Part shown: piece after piece, positions 1-8,377 of the stretch | How positions within the stretch are numbered: position 1 is the stretch's first letter | Layout: every line of letters begins with the position of its first letter | Source of the DNA: Candidatus Dojkabacteria bacterium | GTDB lineage: Bacteria > Patescibacteriota > Dojkabacteria > SC72 > T1SED10-24 | NCBI GenBank assembly: GCA_003554185.1 | Contig: PWFU01000014.1 | Coordinates: 1 to 53,321, forward strand | Direction: 5' to 3' | DNA length: 53,321 nt | Made by a program: the position numbers and the translations under genes | Notes under the pieces: generated by a model | Databases searched by the model: none | Told to the model about the DNA's origin: nothing | The model's input: only the letters and a program-made list of their open reading frames with translations

Positions 1-571
1 CGTGCTCACCACTGACCATTATTGTTTGAAATACTCCATCTGGAATTCCTGATTCTTTGAAAATCTCCTCAATAGCTTTTGAGCACATTGGTACATTATT
101 TGAATGTTTTAAAAGAATTACATTTCCACTAATTATTGTGTAAGAGGCCGAACTTAAAACCTGCCAGAATGGAAAATTCCATGGTTTAATAAAAAGAATT
201 GGTCCAATGGGCTGAAAACAAATGTAAGATTTATTACTATCACTTTCTTTTAGAATTGGTGAAATTAAATTTTCTGTATTTTCAACAAAATAATCTATAG
301 TTTGAATACATTTTTCTATTTCATTTAGGGATTGTTTAATAGGCTTACCCATTTCAATAGTAATTATTGTGGCTAAAGCTTCTTTTTCACGATTTAATAC
401 TTTAGAAACGTTTCTTAGATAACTTGCTCTTTCATTAATACTTTTCAGCTTCCAACTTTCAAAGGCATTGATAGCATTTTTCAAGCAAAAATCAGTTTCT
501 TTCTTAGAATGATAACTAAATTCTCCATTAACGGTTTTAGTAGTTGGATTAATTGAGACTATTTTATTCAT
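1..571 (-). CDS. Aldehyde dehydrogenase family protein, N-terminal 190 residues (runs off the left edge)
   Basis: The minus strand reads MNKIVSINPTTKTV from an ATG at 571 and stays open to the window edge. A Shine-Dalgarno GGAG (plus 578-581) lies six bases upstream of the ATG. Residues 130-137 read PWNFPFWQ, the conserved NAD(P)-aldehyde dehydrogenase motif around the catalytic Asn, preceded by the usual QPIGPI stretch and followed by GNVILLKHS, which forms part of the cofactor-binding region. The catalytic Cys and Glu lie outside the window. The family oxidises aldehydes to acids with NAD(P). The sequence looks closest to the succinate-semialdehyde type, but the substrate cannot be told from this half. 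Confidence 0.85.
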   Translation of the reverse strand, partial: MNKIVSINPTTKTVNGEFSYHSKKETDFCLKNAINAFESWKLKSINERASYLRNVSKVLNREKEALATIITIEMGKPIKQSLNEIEKCIQTIDYFVENTENLISPILKESDSNKSYICFQPIGPILFIKPWNFPFWQVLSSASYTIISGNVILLKHSNNVPMCSKAIEEIFKESGIPDGVFQTIMVSGEH

Positions 572-701
572 GTTCTTCTCCATATGTTTTATCTACTGTG
601 TACATGGCCCATGATATTGCTTTTGAGCTAATGTATATATCAATGGTCAAATTTGAGCTCATAATTTTTAAATAAATGTGCATGCTTATTATAGTGTGAA
701 A

Positions 702-755
702 TTCAAAGTGAGTGGCTTTTTTGATACTACCCCGTTCCCTACCGCTCACTTTGAA
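702..755. repeat. 14-bp inverted repeat in the divergent intergenic region
   Basis: TTCAAAGTGAGTGG (702-715) pairs with CCGCTCACTTTGAA (742-755), with 13 Watson-Crick pairs and one G-T. The 26-base spacer is pyrimidine-rich. It sits between the divergent aldehyde dehydrogenase and R15P isomerase genes. It could be an RNA hairpin, a regulator site or the end of a small mobile element. The pairing is seen directly; the function is unknown. Confidence 0.5.
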
Positions 756-850
756 ACTATACTTCTTCTTTTTACATCATGATAAAAAGTAGTTTTGGTT
801 TGGATTAGATATAGTTAGCTATAAGTTTTTCTAAGTTCTATATTAAATTC

Positions 851-1780
851 ATGAACGATATAATACATGAAACAGCACAGAAAATTGAATCCATGGAGAT
901 AAGAGGTGCAGGCAGAATCGCGGTAGCCGCATCAAATGCAATTAAAATATATGTAGAAAATTTGAACGTATCATCAATGGAAGAATTTAAAAATGAGATT
1001 AATCAAGTTAGATCCGTTCTTATTAATACTAGGCCTACAGCGGTATCACTTCCAAATGCTGTAAAAATTTCGAGTACATTTAAGTCAAACACAGTAGATG
1101 AAGCAAAAAAAGAGATTATAGAGAATGCTGATAATTTCATTAAATCTGCTCAAAAAGCTATTGATTCTATAGGTGAAATTGGATCAAGAAGAATTAGCAA
1201 TGGTAGCGTTATTTTAACGCACTGCAACTGACATGCAGCTATAGCTTCAATTAAAAAAGCTTTTGATCAAGGTAAAAGCATATCCGTTGTCGCAACTGAA
1301 TCCAGGCCTAGAAAACAAGGATTAATAACAGCAAAAGAGCTAAATGACTATGGGATCAAAACCACTTTAATTGTAGATTCAGCTGTTATGTCAATTATGA
1401 AAAAAGTTGACCTTGTGATTGTAGGTGCTGATTCTATAGCCGTTAATGGAACACTTGTAAATAAAATAGGGACATCTCAACTTGCACTTATTGCTAATGA
1501 ATCAAGGGTTAACTTCATAGTAGCCGCTGAAACATACAAATTTAGCCCAAATACGATATTAGGTCAAAAAATAGACATAGAAGAAAGGTCTCCATATGAA
1601 GTTGTTGATGCTGAGTATCTAAGTACACTTGAGAATGTAACTATAAAAAATCCAGCATTTGACTTCACACCGGCTGAATACATTGACTTGATTATAACGG
1701 AGGCAGGTGCTATTCCTCCTCAGATGGCATATGTAATAATTAGAGATTATCTTGGATGGACTCTAGAAGATCTAGACTAA
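851..1780 (+). pseudogene. Ribose-1,5-bisphosphate isomerase, interrupted by one in-frame TGA
   Basis: One continuous frame of 309 codons, the usual family length, is interrupted only by TGA at 1229-1231 (codon 127). Upstream, residues 1-126 hold the eIF2B-like N-terminal part with SRRISNGSVILTHCN. Downstream the same frame continues [47 protein letters not shown] and [15 protein letters not shown], all typical of archaeal R15P isomerase. The enzyme makes ribulose 1,5-bisphosphate from ribose 1,5-bisphosphate in the archaeal AMP/type III RubisCO pathway. The expected catalytic Cys (residue 125) lies two codons before the TGA, and relatives have Ser at the TGA position, so a single TCA to TGA change would explain it. 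A sequencing error, a young pseudogene or readthrough (TGA is followed by C, a leaky context) are all possible. An ATG at 1388 could restart the C-terminal half. Confidence 0.85.
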
Positions 1781-1786
1781 TTGTTC

Positions 1787-2491
1787 TTAATTTGTGATTA
1801 TGGTCCCATCTTTCAGATTATTCAATTCGTCAGGACTTTTGACAATAATATCAATTGTATGCTTAAAAATAGAAGGATTGGTGCCATCGATAACAAATGT
1901 TTTAATGTTACATCTTTCTATCATCTTTGAAGCTAGCGGATCTACAGGCGACTTAGACCCTGCAATCATCTCTGTAGCCATGACTATATCAACCAACTTT
2001 TTAGGGCTAATTTTGTCATATTTGGTAGCATTTTTATCTGTATTTGGATCTCCGGAATATACACCATCTACCGAAGTAGCTATTATTAAGCAGTCTGCAC
2101 CTATATCTTCAGCTACTATAGCTGACACTGCATCAGTTGTCTGACCGGGTATAACTCCACCCATGACCACGATGTTATGCAGCAAGAAAGCTTCCTTTGC
2201 TTCTTTATAATTTTGAGGAGTATATGGGCACGTATCATTTCCAAGGGCACATATAAGTAGTTGCGCATTCAACCGAGTTACCTCAATTCCGATATTGTCA
2301 CAGACAACTTCATTTGACCCCAAATCTCTAGCGACATTAATGTAGTTTCTAGCAGTTTCACCGCCACCGGTAACAATGACTAGTTTATGATATTTAGCCA
2401 TCTCTTTGATAATAGATGTATATTGTTTAAAAATTTCAGCATCCAAGTTTTTGCTAAGTATAGATCCGCCTATAGAAATTACTAATTTCAT
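1787..2491 (-). CDS. pyrH: UMP kinase, archaeal type
   Basis: The protein has 234 residues and is of the amino-acid-kinase fold. It phosphorylates UMP to UDP with ATP in pyrimidine nucleotide synthesis. The N-terminus has the phosphate-binding KLVISIGGSIL. A second glycine-rich turn reads VIVTGGGETARNYI near residue 40, and VVMGGVIPGQTTDAVSA and ATSVDGVYSGDPN follow in the usual order. It is the last gene of a minus-strand run asd / OB-fold protein / pyrH and starts eight bases after the OB-fold gene stops. It converges on the R15P isomerase gene with only six bases between the stops. Confidence 0.95.
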   Translation of the reverse strand: MKLVISIGGSILSKNLDAEIFKQYTSIIKEMAKYHKLVIVTGGGETARNYINVARDLGSNEVVCDNIGIEVTRLNAQLLICALGNDTCPYTPQNYKEAKEAFLLHNIVVMGGVIPGQTTDAVSAIVAEDIGADCLIIATSVDGVYSGDPNTDKNATKYDKISPKKLVDIVMATEMIAGSKSPVDPLASKMIERCNIKTFVIDGTNPSIFKHTIDIIVKSPDELNNLKDGTIITN

Positions 2492-2498
2492 TATTAAA

Positions 2499-3236
2499 TC
2501 ATTTCCTTTTTTTCTTTAAAGCTAAGAACAAAGTCATTAAAATAACTGCTAAAAAGGTTGTAACATATTCAAACCCAGTTAATACATTGAATGGCAGTGA
2601 GTCTCTATATTGTCCTACATTTTCACTATGAAGGGAATCACCATTTAATAATCCTTCTGCCTGAACCTTCATACCTTTTTCTAATGTAGTGACCCCATAA
2701 AATAGAACCTTAATACTTTTTTCAGTTTCTACGTCTTCTATATACATTATTGTTTTTCCAGAGCTGTCTCTGATGTTTGTTAGGTTTCCAACAACTTTTA
2801 TAAACTTTCCATTGTAAGCAGCAGGATTATTTTTCACATCACTTATTGCAACTTCACCTAATTCTCTTTTTGGATAATGCATCACATATTCTTGATTGAA
2901 TATGTCTTTACCTAAAGGCACATGTTTGAAACTACCAGTTGCCATGACTCTGTCTCCTTTGCTAAAACCTTCAAGTATATCCAAATAAGTGACGTCTAGT
3001 AACAAGAAGTATTCATCTGAGCCTATAGAAGCTGAATATCTTTCAAGTTCATTTATATCTGCTATAACACTAATCTTTCTATAAGCTGTTGTGCTGTCGT
3101 ATATACGTGGATTATTTTCTAAATCTTTAATATCAACAACATCTCTTTGGAATATGGAAGTTTCTGCTGAGACATGTGGCACGCTAATTATAGATAAAAA
3201 AAGTAAGATGATAGTGAAAATTAGTTTGTATTTCAA
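2499..3236 (-). CDS. Exported, membrane-anchored protein with two OB-fold-like repeats
   Basis: This is a 245-residue protein. Residues 1-24 are a signal peptide (KLIFTIILLFLSIISVPHVSA), and residues about 221-241 are a transmembrane helix followed by KKKRK, so the body should be outside the cell. Two similar segments (about 36-115 and 130-200) each begin with an acidic 'D-N-P-Y' stretch and run into beta-rich sequence with G-rich turns. The second reads VVGNLTNI, MYIEDV and KGMKVQAEGLLNG, like the OB-folds of exported nucleic-acid-binding or CcmE-like proteins. It is placed between asd and pyrH in the same operon. I do not recognise a named family and no biochemical role can be assigned. Confidence 0.7.
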   Translation of the reverse strand: MKYKLIFTIILLFLSIISVPHVSAETSIFQRDVVDIKDLENNPRIYDSTTAYRKISVIADINELERYSASIGSDEYFLLLDVTYLDILEGFSKGDRVMATGSFKHVPLGKDIFNQEYVMHYPKRELGEVAISDVKNNPAAYNGKFIKVVGNLTNIRDSSGKTIMYIEDVETEKSIKVLFYGVTTLEKGMKVQAEGLLNGDSLHSENVGQYRDSLPFNVLTGFEYVTTFLAVILMTLFLALKKKRK

Positions 3237-3256
3237 AAATATTTAGCTCCACTTAT

Positions 3257-4288
3257 TTACATGTAACCTTTCTTATACATTAATTCTGCATTAAGGACAC
3301 TAGCACCAGCAGCACCTCTGATGGTATTGTGTCCCATTGCAACATATCTTATTCCTTGACGTATTCTGCCTATAATTATACTCATTCCATTCCCTGCATT
3401 TCGATCTAACCTTGGCTGTGGTCGATCTTCCTTATCACTAACAATTATTGAGTGCTTTGGTTTGCTGGGTAAATTACCAATATTAGGATCAAATTCTTTA
3501 AATGCTTTAGTTACTTCGAATGGGTCTGGTTTTTGTTTCATTGATGCCCAAATTGCTTCAGTATGCCCATCCATTACAGGAACCCTGTGGCATGATGCAC
3601 TAATATTTATGTCAACATTTTCAATCTCAGAGCCATTAAATTCACCTAGAAGCTTTAAAGGTTCAGTTTCCATTTTATCTTCCTCGGTTGATATATATGG
3701 GATAATGTTATCCATGATGGCCATTGATGGTATACCATTAAAACCAGCTCCTGATATCGCTTGCATCGTAGCAACATTTACTGATTCCAGCCCAAATTGC
3801 ATTAGTGGCTTAAGTGTCATAACCATAACTATAGTTGAGCAATTTGGGTTTGTAATGATGTGCCCGTCCCAGTTTCTATTATCCTTTTGTACATCAATCA
3901 TGTCTAAATGACTTGAGTTCACTTCTGGAATAACGAGCGGAACGTCCGGTTCCATTCGAAAAGCAGAAGCATTACTTGCTACTACAAATCCTGCCTCTGC
4001 AAATTTTGGTTCAATTTTACTTGCATTGTTTGAAGGTAATGCCGAAAATACGATATCTGCATCAACTTTTGAAGTATCTACAGGCACAACTTCAATATCT
4101 TTAATCTCGTCCGGTAGTTTAGATTCTAATCTCCAAGAAGCTGCATCTGAATATTTTTTACCTGCACTCCTTTCTGAAGCTGCAAGAGAAGTAATTTCAA
4201 ACCAAGGATGATTACTTAATGCTTCTATAAAACGCTGCCCAACTGCTCCAGTTGCACCTAATATTCCAACTTTAATCATTTCTGCCAT
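3257..4288 (-). CDS. asd: Aspartate-semialdehyde dehydrogenase
   Basis: At 343 residues this matches the archaeal/fungal type. It reduces aspartyl-4-phosphate with NADPH to aspartate semialdehyde, the branch point to lysine, threonine and methionine. The N-terminus [14 protein letters not shown] is the NADP-binding loop, TNPNCST places the catalytic Cys at 150, and [17 protein letters not shown] near 235 carries the second active-site region. The start at 4288 is favoured over the internal ATG at 4279 because AAAGGGA lies about six bases upstream. It is the first gene of the asd / OB-fold / pyrH run. Confidence 0.95.
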   Translation of the reverse strand: MAEMIKVGILGATGAVGQRFIEALSNHPWFEITSLAASERSAGKKYSDAASWRLESKLPDEIKDIEVVPVDTSKVDADIVFSALPSNNASKIEPKFAEAGFVVASNASAFRMEPDVPLVIPEVNSSHLDMIDVQKDNRNWDGHIITNPNCSTIVMVMTLKPLMQFGLESVNVATMQAISGAGFNGIPSMAIMDNIIPYISTEEDKMETEPLKLLGEFNGSEIENVDINISASCHRVPVMDGHTEAIWASMKQKPDPFEVTKAFKEFDPNIGNLPSKPKHSIIVSDKEDRPQPRLDRNAGNGMSIIIGRIRQGIRYVAMGHNTIRGAAGASVLNAELMYKKGYM

Positions 4289-4621
4289 GATAATCCCTTT
4301 GATATACTCTTCTGCATAAAAGTGTACAATTTTTAAACTCTATCACTTATTCAAACCTTATATTTATTTGTATGATATTCATATAAGAAACTGTTTAAAA
4401 CCAATATGACATTTGTTTCATAAAATGGATTTTCTGAAGTGAATTTCATATTTGATAATTAAATGATGTTGCTCTTTAAAGCCTAATTATTAATAACTAA
4501 TTGAAATTGGATAAAAACTTATCGACTATTACTTAGAAGTCAATTCCGTGCGTTTTTCATCTCAAGTTCTATATAGAACTGTATTTTATTATTTTCGGGA
4601 CAGGTCTTTTTCCATCAAAAA
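4289..4621. other. Divergent promoter region between asd and the XPD-family helicase
   Basis: This is 333 bases of AT-rich DNA with no convincing reading frame. It must hold the promoters of both divergent genes. The only clear structure is the 16-bp palindrome at 4565-4580, annotated separately. Confidence 0.5.
4565..4580 (+). promoter_or_regulatory. Perfect 16-bp palindrome covering the likely TATA box of the helicase gene
   Basis: AGTTCTATATAGAACT is a perfect palindrome whose centre CTATATAG is also the best TATA-like element upstream of the helicase. The start codon lies 42 bases downstream, which leaves a leader of roughly 20 bases if transcription starts about 26 bases after the TATA centre. 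A dimeric repressor bound here would block TBP. The 11 bases AAGTTCTATAT also occur just before the R15P isomerase start (833-843). The palindrome is seen; the operator role is inferred. Confidence 0.5.
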
Positions 4622-6835
4622 ATGTTTATGCCTACAGAACATGACAATATTTGCATGTTTGAACGTGAAGATTATCAAAATTACTTTCCAAAAAAAACAT
4701 ATTACGCTAATCAGCAAGAAGCGATGGCTAAAATAAATTCTGCTTTGAACGAAAAAAAGCTGGTTCTTTTTGAAGGTGCATGTGGTACTGGTAAAACCCT
4801 AAGTGCTTTAGTTCCTTCTCTTTATTTTGGGAAAAAAAATCAGAAGACCGTGATTATAGCAACAAATGTTCACCAACAGATGGTTCAATTTGTAAATGAG
4901 GCAAAAGCAATCAAAAAAAATGTAAACATTAAAGCAGCTGTTGTTAAAGGTAAGTCAACGATATGTCCACATGAAGTTGATTATGAGGAATGTAACCTAA
5001 AAAGGGAAAACACTATTGATTTATTGGATCTTGAAAAGGAGATTGAATTAAAGAAGCAAGAAATAAGGGCAGCAACTGACAATTACAAGAAATCAAAAGA
5101 TCAAGATAATATTATATTAAGAGATGAGCTAGTAAAAGAACTCTCTGCTGCTGAAGAGAAACTGACTAGCATACGCAACAGGGCCTGCAACGAATTATAT
5201 GAGGTTATTAAATATGATAGTCAGTCGTTCAGGAATTGGTTGTTTGAAGACGTCAGAACACCTGAAGAAGTGAACAATTTTGCAGTAAATAAGGGCATGT
5301 GTGGATATGAACTTCTTAAAAGAGAACTAAAACATGCAGATTTAGTTATATGTAATTTTCATCATATTTTGAATAGCGATATTTTTTCAACTTTACTAAA
5401 CTGGCTTGAAAAAACACCCGAAGATGTCATTGTTATTTTTGATGAGGCTCATAACCTTGAATCATCTGCTAGATCCCATTCATCACTCACTTTAACTGAG
5501 CATACTTTAGAAAAGACAATAGCAGAAGTTGAAGCCAATTTAGATTATATAAAAAATAAGGATATATATAAATTATTTAGTCTTTTTCTACGAAGTGTTC
5601 AAGAAACCTATAATTCACGATTTAAATTTGGTGAAAGAGAAAGGGTAGGGAAAAAATGGTATGACTTGAGAATAAGTGATCCTTATGAAAGAAATGACAT
5701 GGTCACTGCTAGGTTTTTACGTAGCACAATTAAGGAGAATATTGGCGATGCCAAAGATATTCAAAAAATATTAACTATTGCAAATGATATAGGTTTTAAA
5801 CTTGATGAAACTTATAAAGAGCAATATAAAAATGGCCTCACTAGTGTTTTAAAAAAGTCACATATTTTACAATCTTCACAATTTATTTCTAACTATCTAA
5901 ACCTTTCAAATAACCCTAACTATTATCCAATTTTAAATGTGAGAAGGGATTCTAGCGACAGTATATATGCTAGAGTTGAGCTATTTACTTGCATCCCTAA
6001 GAATGTAACACATCCACTACTTGAATCTATATATTCGGTAATCTTGATGTCGGCCACTTTGAGGCCATTTGATATGGTAAGAACCACATTAGGTATTAAT
6101 CGACCAGTTTGTGAATTATCTTATGGCACATCATTTCCTCTAGATAAGAGATTAACTGTAGCTGTATCTATACCACCATTATTTTCAAGAAATAGGGATG
6201 ATATACAATCTGCTGCCTTAGTAGAGCAGGCTTTAATAGATTCAATTAAAAACACAGAAGGAAATGTTGTTATATTCTTTCAAAATTCGTTTGAAGCTGT
6301 TAGATATTATAAAAAGCTAAAAGTAAAATTTGAAGATATATCTATTCTTATTGACGAAGTTGGAGTATCTGCAGAGAATGTTAGAGAACAGTTTTTTGAA
6401 ATCGGTGAAAACGGAGGAAAAGCTGTTTTAGTATCTTATTTGTGGGGGACTTTAAGTGAAGGTGTTGATTATCAAAATAATAGAGCACGAACTGTAATTA
6501 TAGTAGGTGTAGGATATCCTGGATTAGACGATAGAATGAAAGCAGTCGAGTCTGCCTATGATCACGAATTTGGATATGGTTATGGCTGGGAATATGCTGT
6601 TCAGGTACCAACTATAAGAAAAATTAGGCAGGCAATGGGCAGAGTTGTAAGATCACCTGATGACTATGGGGCAAGAGTTTTGTTAGATGGTAGATTTTTG
6701 AGGAACTCTCATAAAAAACTAGGTAAATTCTCAGTATTCAAAAAGTTTCCTCAGGAAGAACAAAATGAAATTATAGATGTAGAAGTCGATAAATTAAAAT
6801 ACTCCCTACAAAATTTCTTTGTAGAAAATAACTAA
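4622..6835 (+). CDS. XPD/Rad3/DinG-family 5'-3' DNA helicase with Fe-S cluster domain
   Basis: This is a superfamily 2 helicase of 737 residues, expected to unwind DNA 5' to 3' in repair. Walker A is GACGTGKT (residues 52-59) and the DEAH box is at 274-277. The four Cys expected to hold the 4Fe-4S cluster are at 115, 124, 189 and 227, with a charged helical insert between the second and third. SATLRPFD (motif III/IV region) and RQAMGRVVRS near 680 (motif VI, arginine finger) complete the set. The exact start is uncertain because ATGs at 4622, 4628 and 4640 are all in frame and none has a clear Shine-Dalgarno. It converges on the Hsp20 gene with five bases between the stops. Confidence 0.9.
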   Translation: MFMPTEHDNICMFEREDYQNYFPKKTYYANQQEAMAKINSALNEKKLVLFEGACGTGKTLSALVPSLYFGKKNQKTVIIATNVHQQMVQFVNEAKAIKKNVNIKAAVVKGKSTICPHEVDYEECNLKRENTIDLLDLEKEIELKKQEIRAATDNYKKSKDQDNIILRDELVKELSAAEEKLTSIRNRACNELYEVIKYDSQSFRNWLFEDVRTPEEVNNFAVNKGMCGYELLKRELKHADLVICNFHHILNSDIFSTLLNWLEKTPEDVIVIFDEAHNLESSARSHSSLTLTEHTLEKTIAEVEANLDYIKNKDIYKLFSLFLRSVQETYNSRFKFGERERVGKKWYDLRISDPYERNDMVTARFLRSTIKENIGDAKDIQKILTIANDIGFKLDETYKEQYKNGLTSVLKKSHILQSSQFISNYLNLSNNPNYYPILNVRRDSSDSIYARVELFTCIPKNVTHPLLESIYSVILMSATLRPFDMVRTTLGINRPVCELSYGTSFPLDKRLTVAVSIPPLFSRNRDDIQSAALVEQALIDSIKNTEGNVVIFFQNSFEAVRYYKKLKVKFEDISILIDEVGVSAENVREQFFEIGENGGKAVLVSYLWGTLSEGVDYQNNRARTVIIVGVGYPGLDDRMKAVESAYDHEFGYGYGWEYAVQVPTIRKIRQAMGRVVRSPDDYGARVLLDGRFLRNSHKKLGKFSVFKKFPQEEQNEIIDVEVDKLKYSLQNFFVENN

Positions 6836-6840
6836 ATAGA

Positions 6841-7104
6841 TTAGCTCCATTTAGGAGCTGAAATTTTTATTTTACCTTTTTCATATCTATATATTGCTTT
6901 ATTAGCATCAACTGCACAGAAAATTGGATAAGTTCCCCTGTATTTTTTCTTCTTATGTCTTAATTTTATGGAAAAGCTTTTTTCATTAATTTTCAGCTCT
7001 ACATTTTTTTTCTTTACACCGGGCAAGCTTATTTCAAGGTTTAAAGTTTTATTAGCTTCATCTGAATATTCATAAACATAAGGATATTCTATTGACTTGT
7101 CCAT
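6841..7104 (-). CDS. Short Hsp20/alpha-crystallin (CS-fold) domain protein
   Basis: This 87-residue protein consists of little more than one alpha-crystallin-like beta sandwich. LNLEISLPGVKKKNVELKIN matches the classic 'V-pi-hydrophobic-PG-hydrophobic' segment and is followed by SFSIKLRHKKKKY. Most archaeal Hsp20 proteins are 140-170 residues, so this one lacks the long N-terminal arm and the C-terminal IxI tail that support oligomer formation. A role as a small chaperone or adaptor is inferred from the fold only. It is monocistronic and convergent with the helicase. Confidence 0.65.
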   Translation of the reverse strand: MDKSIEYPYVYEYSDEANKTLNLEISLPGVKKKNVELKINEKSFSIKLRHKKKKYRGTYPIFCAVDANKAIYRYEKGKIKISAPKWS

Positions 7105-7196
7105 AATTTAACCCCCAAAAGAACTTATTGCGTATCTATATTTATAGTTATTGAATATTAGTTATATGCGATAAATATGCGATTAAATAAAATAAA

Positions 7197-7244
7197 CTTG
7201 AGCTACTAGTATAAACTAGTTATAGGATATCTAGCTCAAGCTAG
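7197..7244 (+). repeat. Nested, mutually exclusive hairpins upstream of the beta-RFAP synthase gene
   Basis: CTTGAGCTA (7197-7205) pairs with TAGCTCAAG (7232-7240). The second arm is also part of a compact hairpin, CTAGC-TCAA-GCTAG (7231-7244), so the two pairings exclude each other. Between the outer arms ACTAGT occurs twice (7205-7210 and 7215-7220). It lies about 60 bases upstream of the TATA box, so it is more likely a DNA site, or part of an upstream transcript, than a leader of the downstream gene. Confidence 0.4.
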
Positions 7245-7304
7245 AGCATAAAATAACAGCTACTTGAAATGACATATATAGCCGGCACTAATGGGAAACA
7301 CTTA

Positions 7305-7316
7305 TTTAAATATATA
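7305..7316 (+). promoter_or_regulatory. TATA box for the beta-RFAP synthase gene
   Basis: TTTAAATATATA is a strong archaeal TATA element. Transcription would begin near 7337, so the ATG at 7328 cannot be used and the start at 7406 with its own Shine-Dalgarno is supported. Confidence 0.55.
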
Positions 7317-7405
7317 AGAGATTACATATGCATGTTTTTAACTTAGAAATTTTCTTCTGTATAAAAAGAATGTATTGTAGTTATATTATGATTAGAGGAA
7401 AATCT

Positions 7406-8377
7406 ATGATAAAAATAAAATCACCATCTAGATTACACTTGGGGCTAATTGACCTTAATGCGGAATGTGGAAGAGTTGATGGAGGAACTGGTCTCACGCT
7501 TGAGTATCCACATGTAAAGTTAAAGGCCTGTAAAGCTGAAAAGATGTCAATAAATACATTCCCCGGCTCTGAAAAAATATTAAATGGTGCAAAAGCTGTT
7601 CTGGGAAATAATAATGGTATATCCTTTCATGTAGAAACAACTGTCCCAGTACATGTAGGTTTAGGTTCGGGGACACAATATTCTCTTTGTGGGGCAATGG
7701 CTGCGAATAGGTTATATGGCCTAAAGCTATCGGTAAGAGAATTAGCTTCTCGTACAGGAAGGGGCGGTACATCAGGAATAGGAATTGAATCATTTGAAAA
7801 TGGTGGTTTCATAGTAGATGGCGGACATAAATTTAGTGACAAGAAAACATTCTCTCCATCTTCAGCTAGCAAGGCAACTCCAGCTCCAATTTTATTTAGA
7901 AAAGATTTTCCAGAGTGGTATATAGTAATTGTAATTCCTAATTTGAAAGGAGCATATGATAAAGAAGAATGTGATTTATTTCGTGATATTTGCCCTATAC
8001 CTTTAAGTGAAGTTCAAGAGATATCACATATTATTTTAATGCAGTTAATACCATCTGTTATAGAAAAAGATATTTTATACTTTAGTAGGGCTATTAATAA
8101 TCTACAAAAAACTGGATTTAAAAAAAGAGAAATTTCAATCCAGCCACCTATTGTAGGAAAGTTAATGGCAAAAATTCATGATTTTGGAGCTTTAGGTGTA
8201 GGGATGAGCTCATTTGGACCTACCATTTATTCAATATTAGAAACTAAAACTTCAAGTGAAAAATTAAAAAGAGAAATAGAAAGTTTCTTTAAAAATAATA
8301 TTGACGGAGAGGTTATTGTTACAAAGGCAAACAACAGTGGAGCAGTTATAGAAGAGGTGGCATATGAAGGAAACTAG
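7406..8377 (+). CDS. mptG: Beta-ribofuranosylaminobenzene 5'-phosphate synthase (methanopterin synthesis)
   Basis: This is a GHMP-kinase-fold enzyme of about 323 residues that joins 4-hydroxybenzoate (or p-aminobenzoate) to PRPP, the step that commits to the aryl-ribose part of tetrahydromethanopterin/sarcinapterin. The N-terminal IKIKSPSRLHLGLIDLN and the glycine-rich VPVHVGLGSGTQYSLCGAMA are diagnostic for the family. I chose 7406 over 7328 and 7388 because GAGGAAA ends just before it and the TATA box at 7305-7316 rules out 7328. The gene overlaps the nop5 start by 14 bases, which suggests cotranscription. Confidence 0.93.
   Translation: MIKIKSPSRLHLGLIDLNAECGRVDGGTGLTLEYPHVKLKACKAEKMSINTFPGSEKILNGAKAVLGNNNGISFHVETTVPVHVGLGSGTQYSLCGAMAANRLYGLKLSVRELASRTGRGGTSGIGIESFENGGFIVDGGHKFSDKKTFSPSSASKATPAPILFRKDFPEWYIVIVIPNLKGAYDKEECDLFRDICPIPLSEVQEISHIILMQLIPSVIEKDILYFSRAINNLQKTGFKKREISIQPPIVGKLMAKIHDFGALGVGMSSFGPTIYSILETKTSSEKLKREIESFFKNNIDGEVIVTKANNSGAVIEEVAYEGN

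Noticed and set aside
564-749. A 61-codon minus-strand frame overlapping the aldehyde dehydrogenase start
   Set aside because: It reads through the promoter and the inverted repeat at 702-755 and has no motif. The true gene start is at 571 with its own ribosome site.
1229-1231. Selenocysteine at the TGA of R15P isomerase
   Set aside because: Methanosarcinales are not known to make selenoproteins, the family has Ser there, and I see no SECIS-like hairpin near the gene. Many genes here end in TGA.
7328-7405. Use of ATG 7328 or 7388 as the start of beta-RFAP synthase
   Set aside because: The TATA box at 7305-7316 places transcription after 7328, and the ribosome site and family N-terminus fit 7406.
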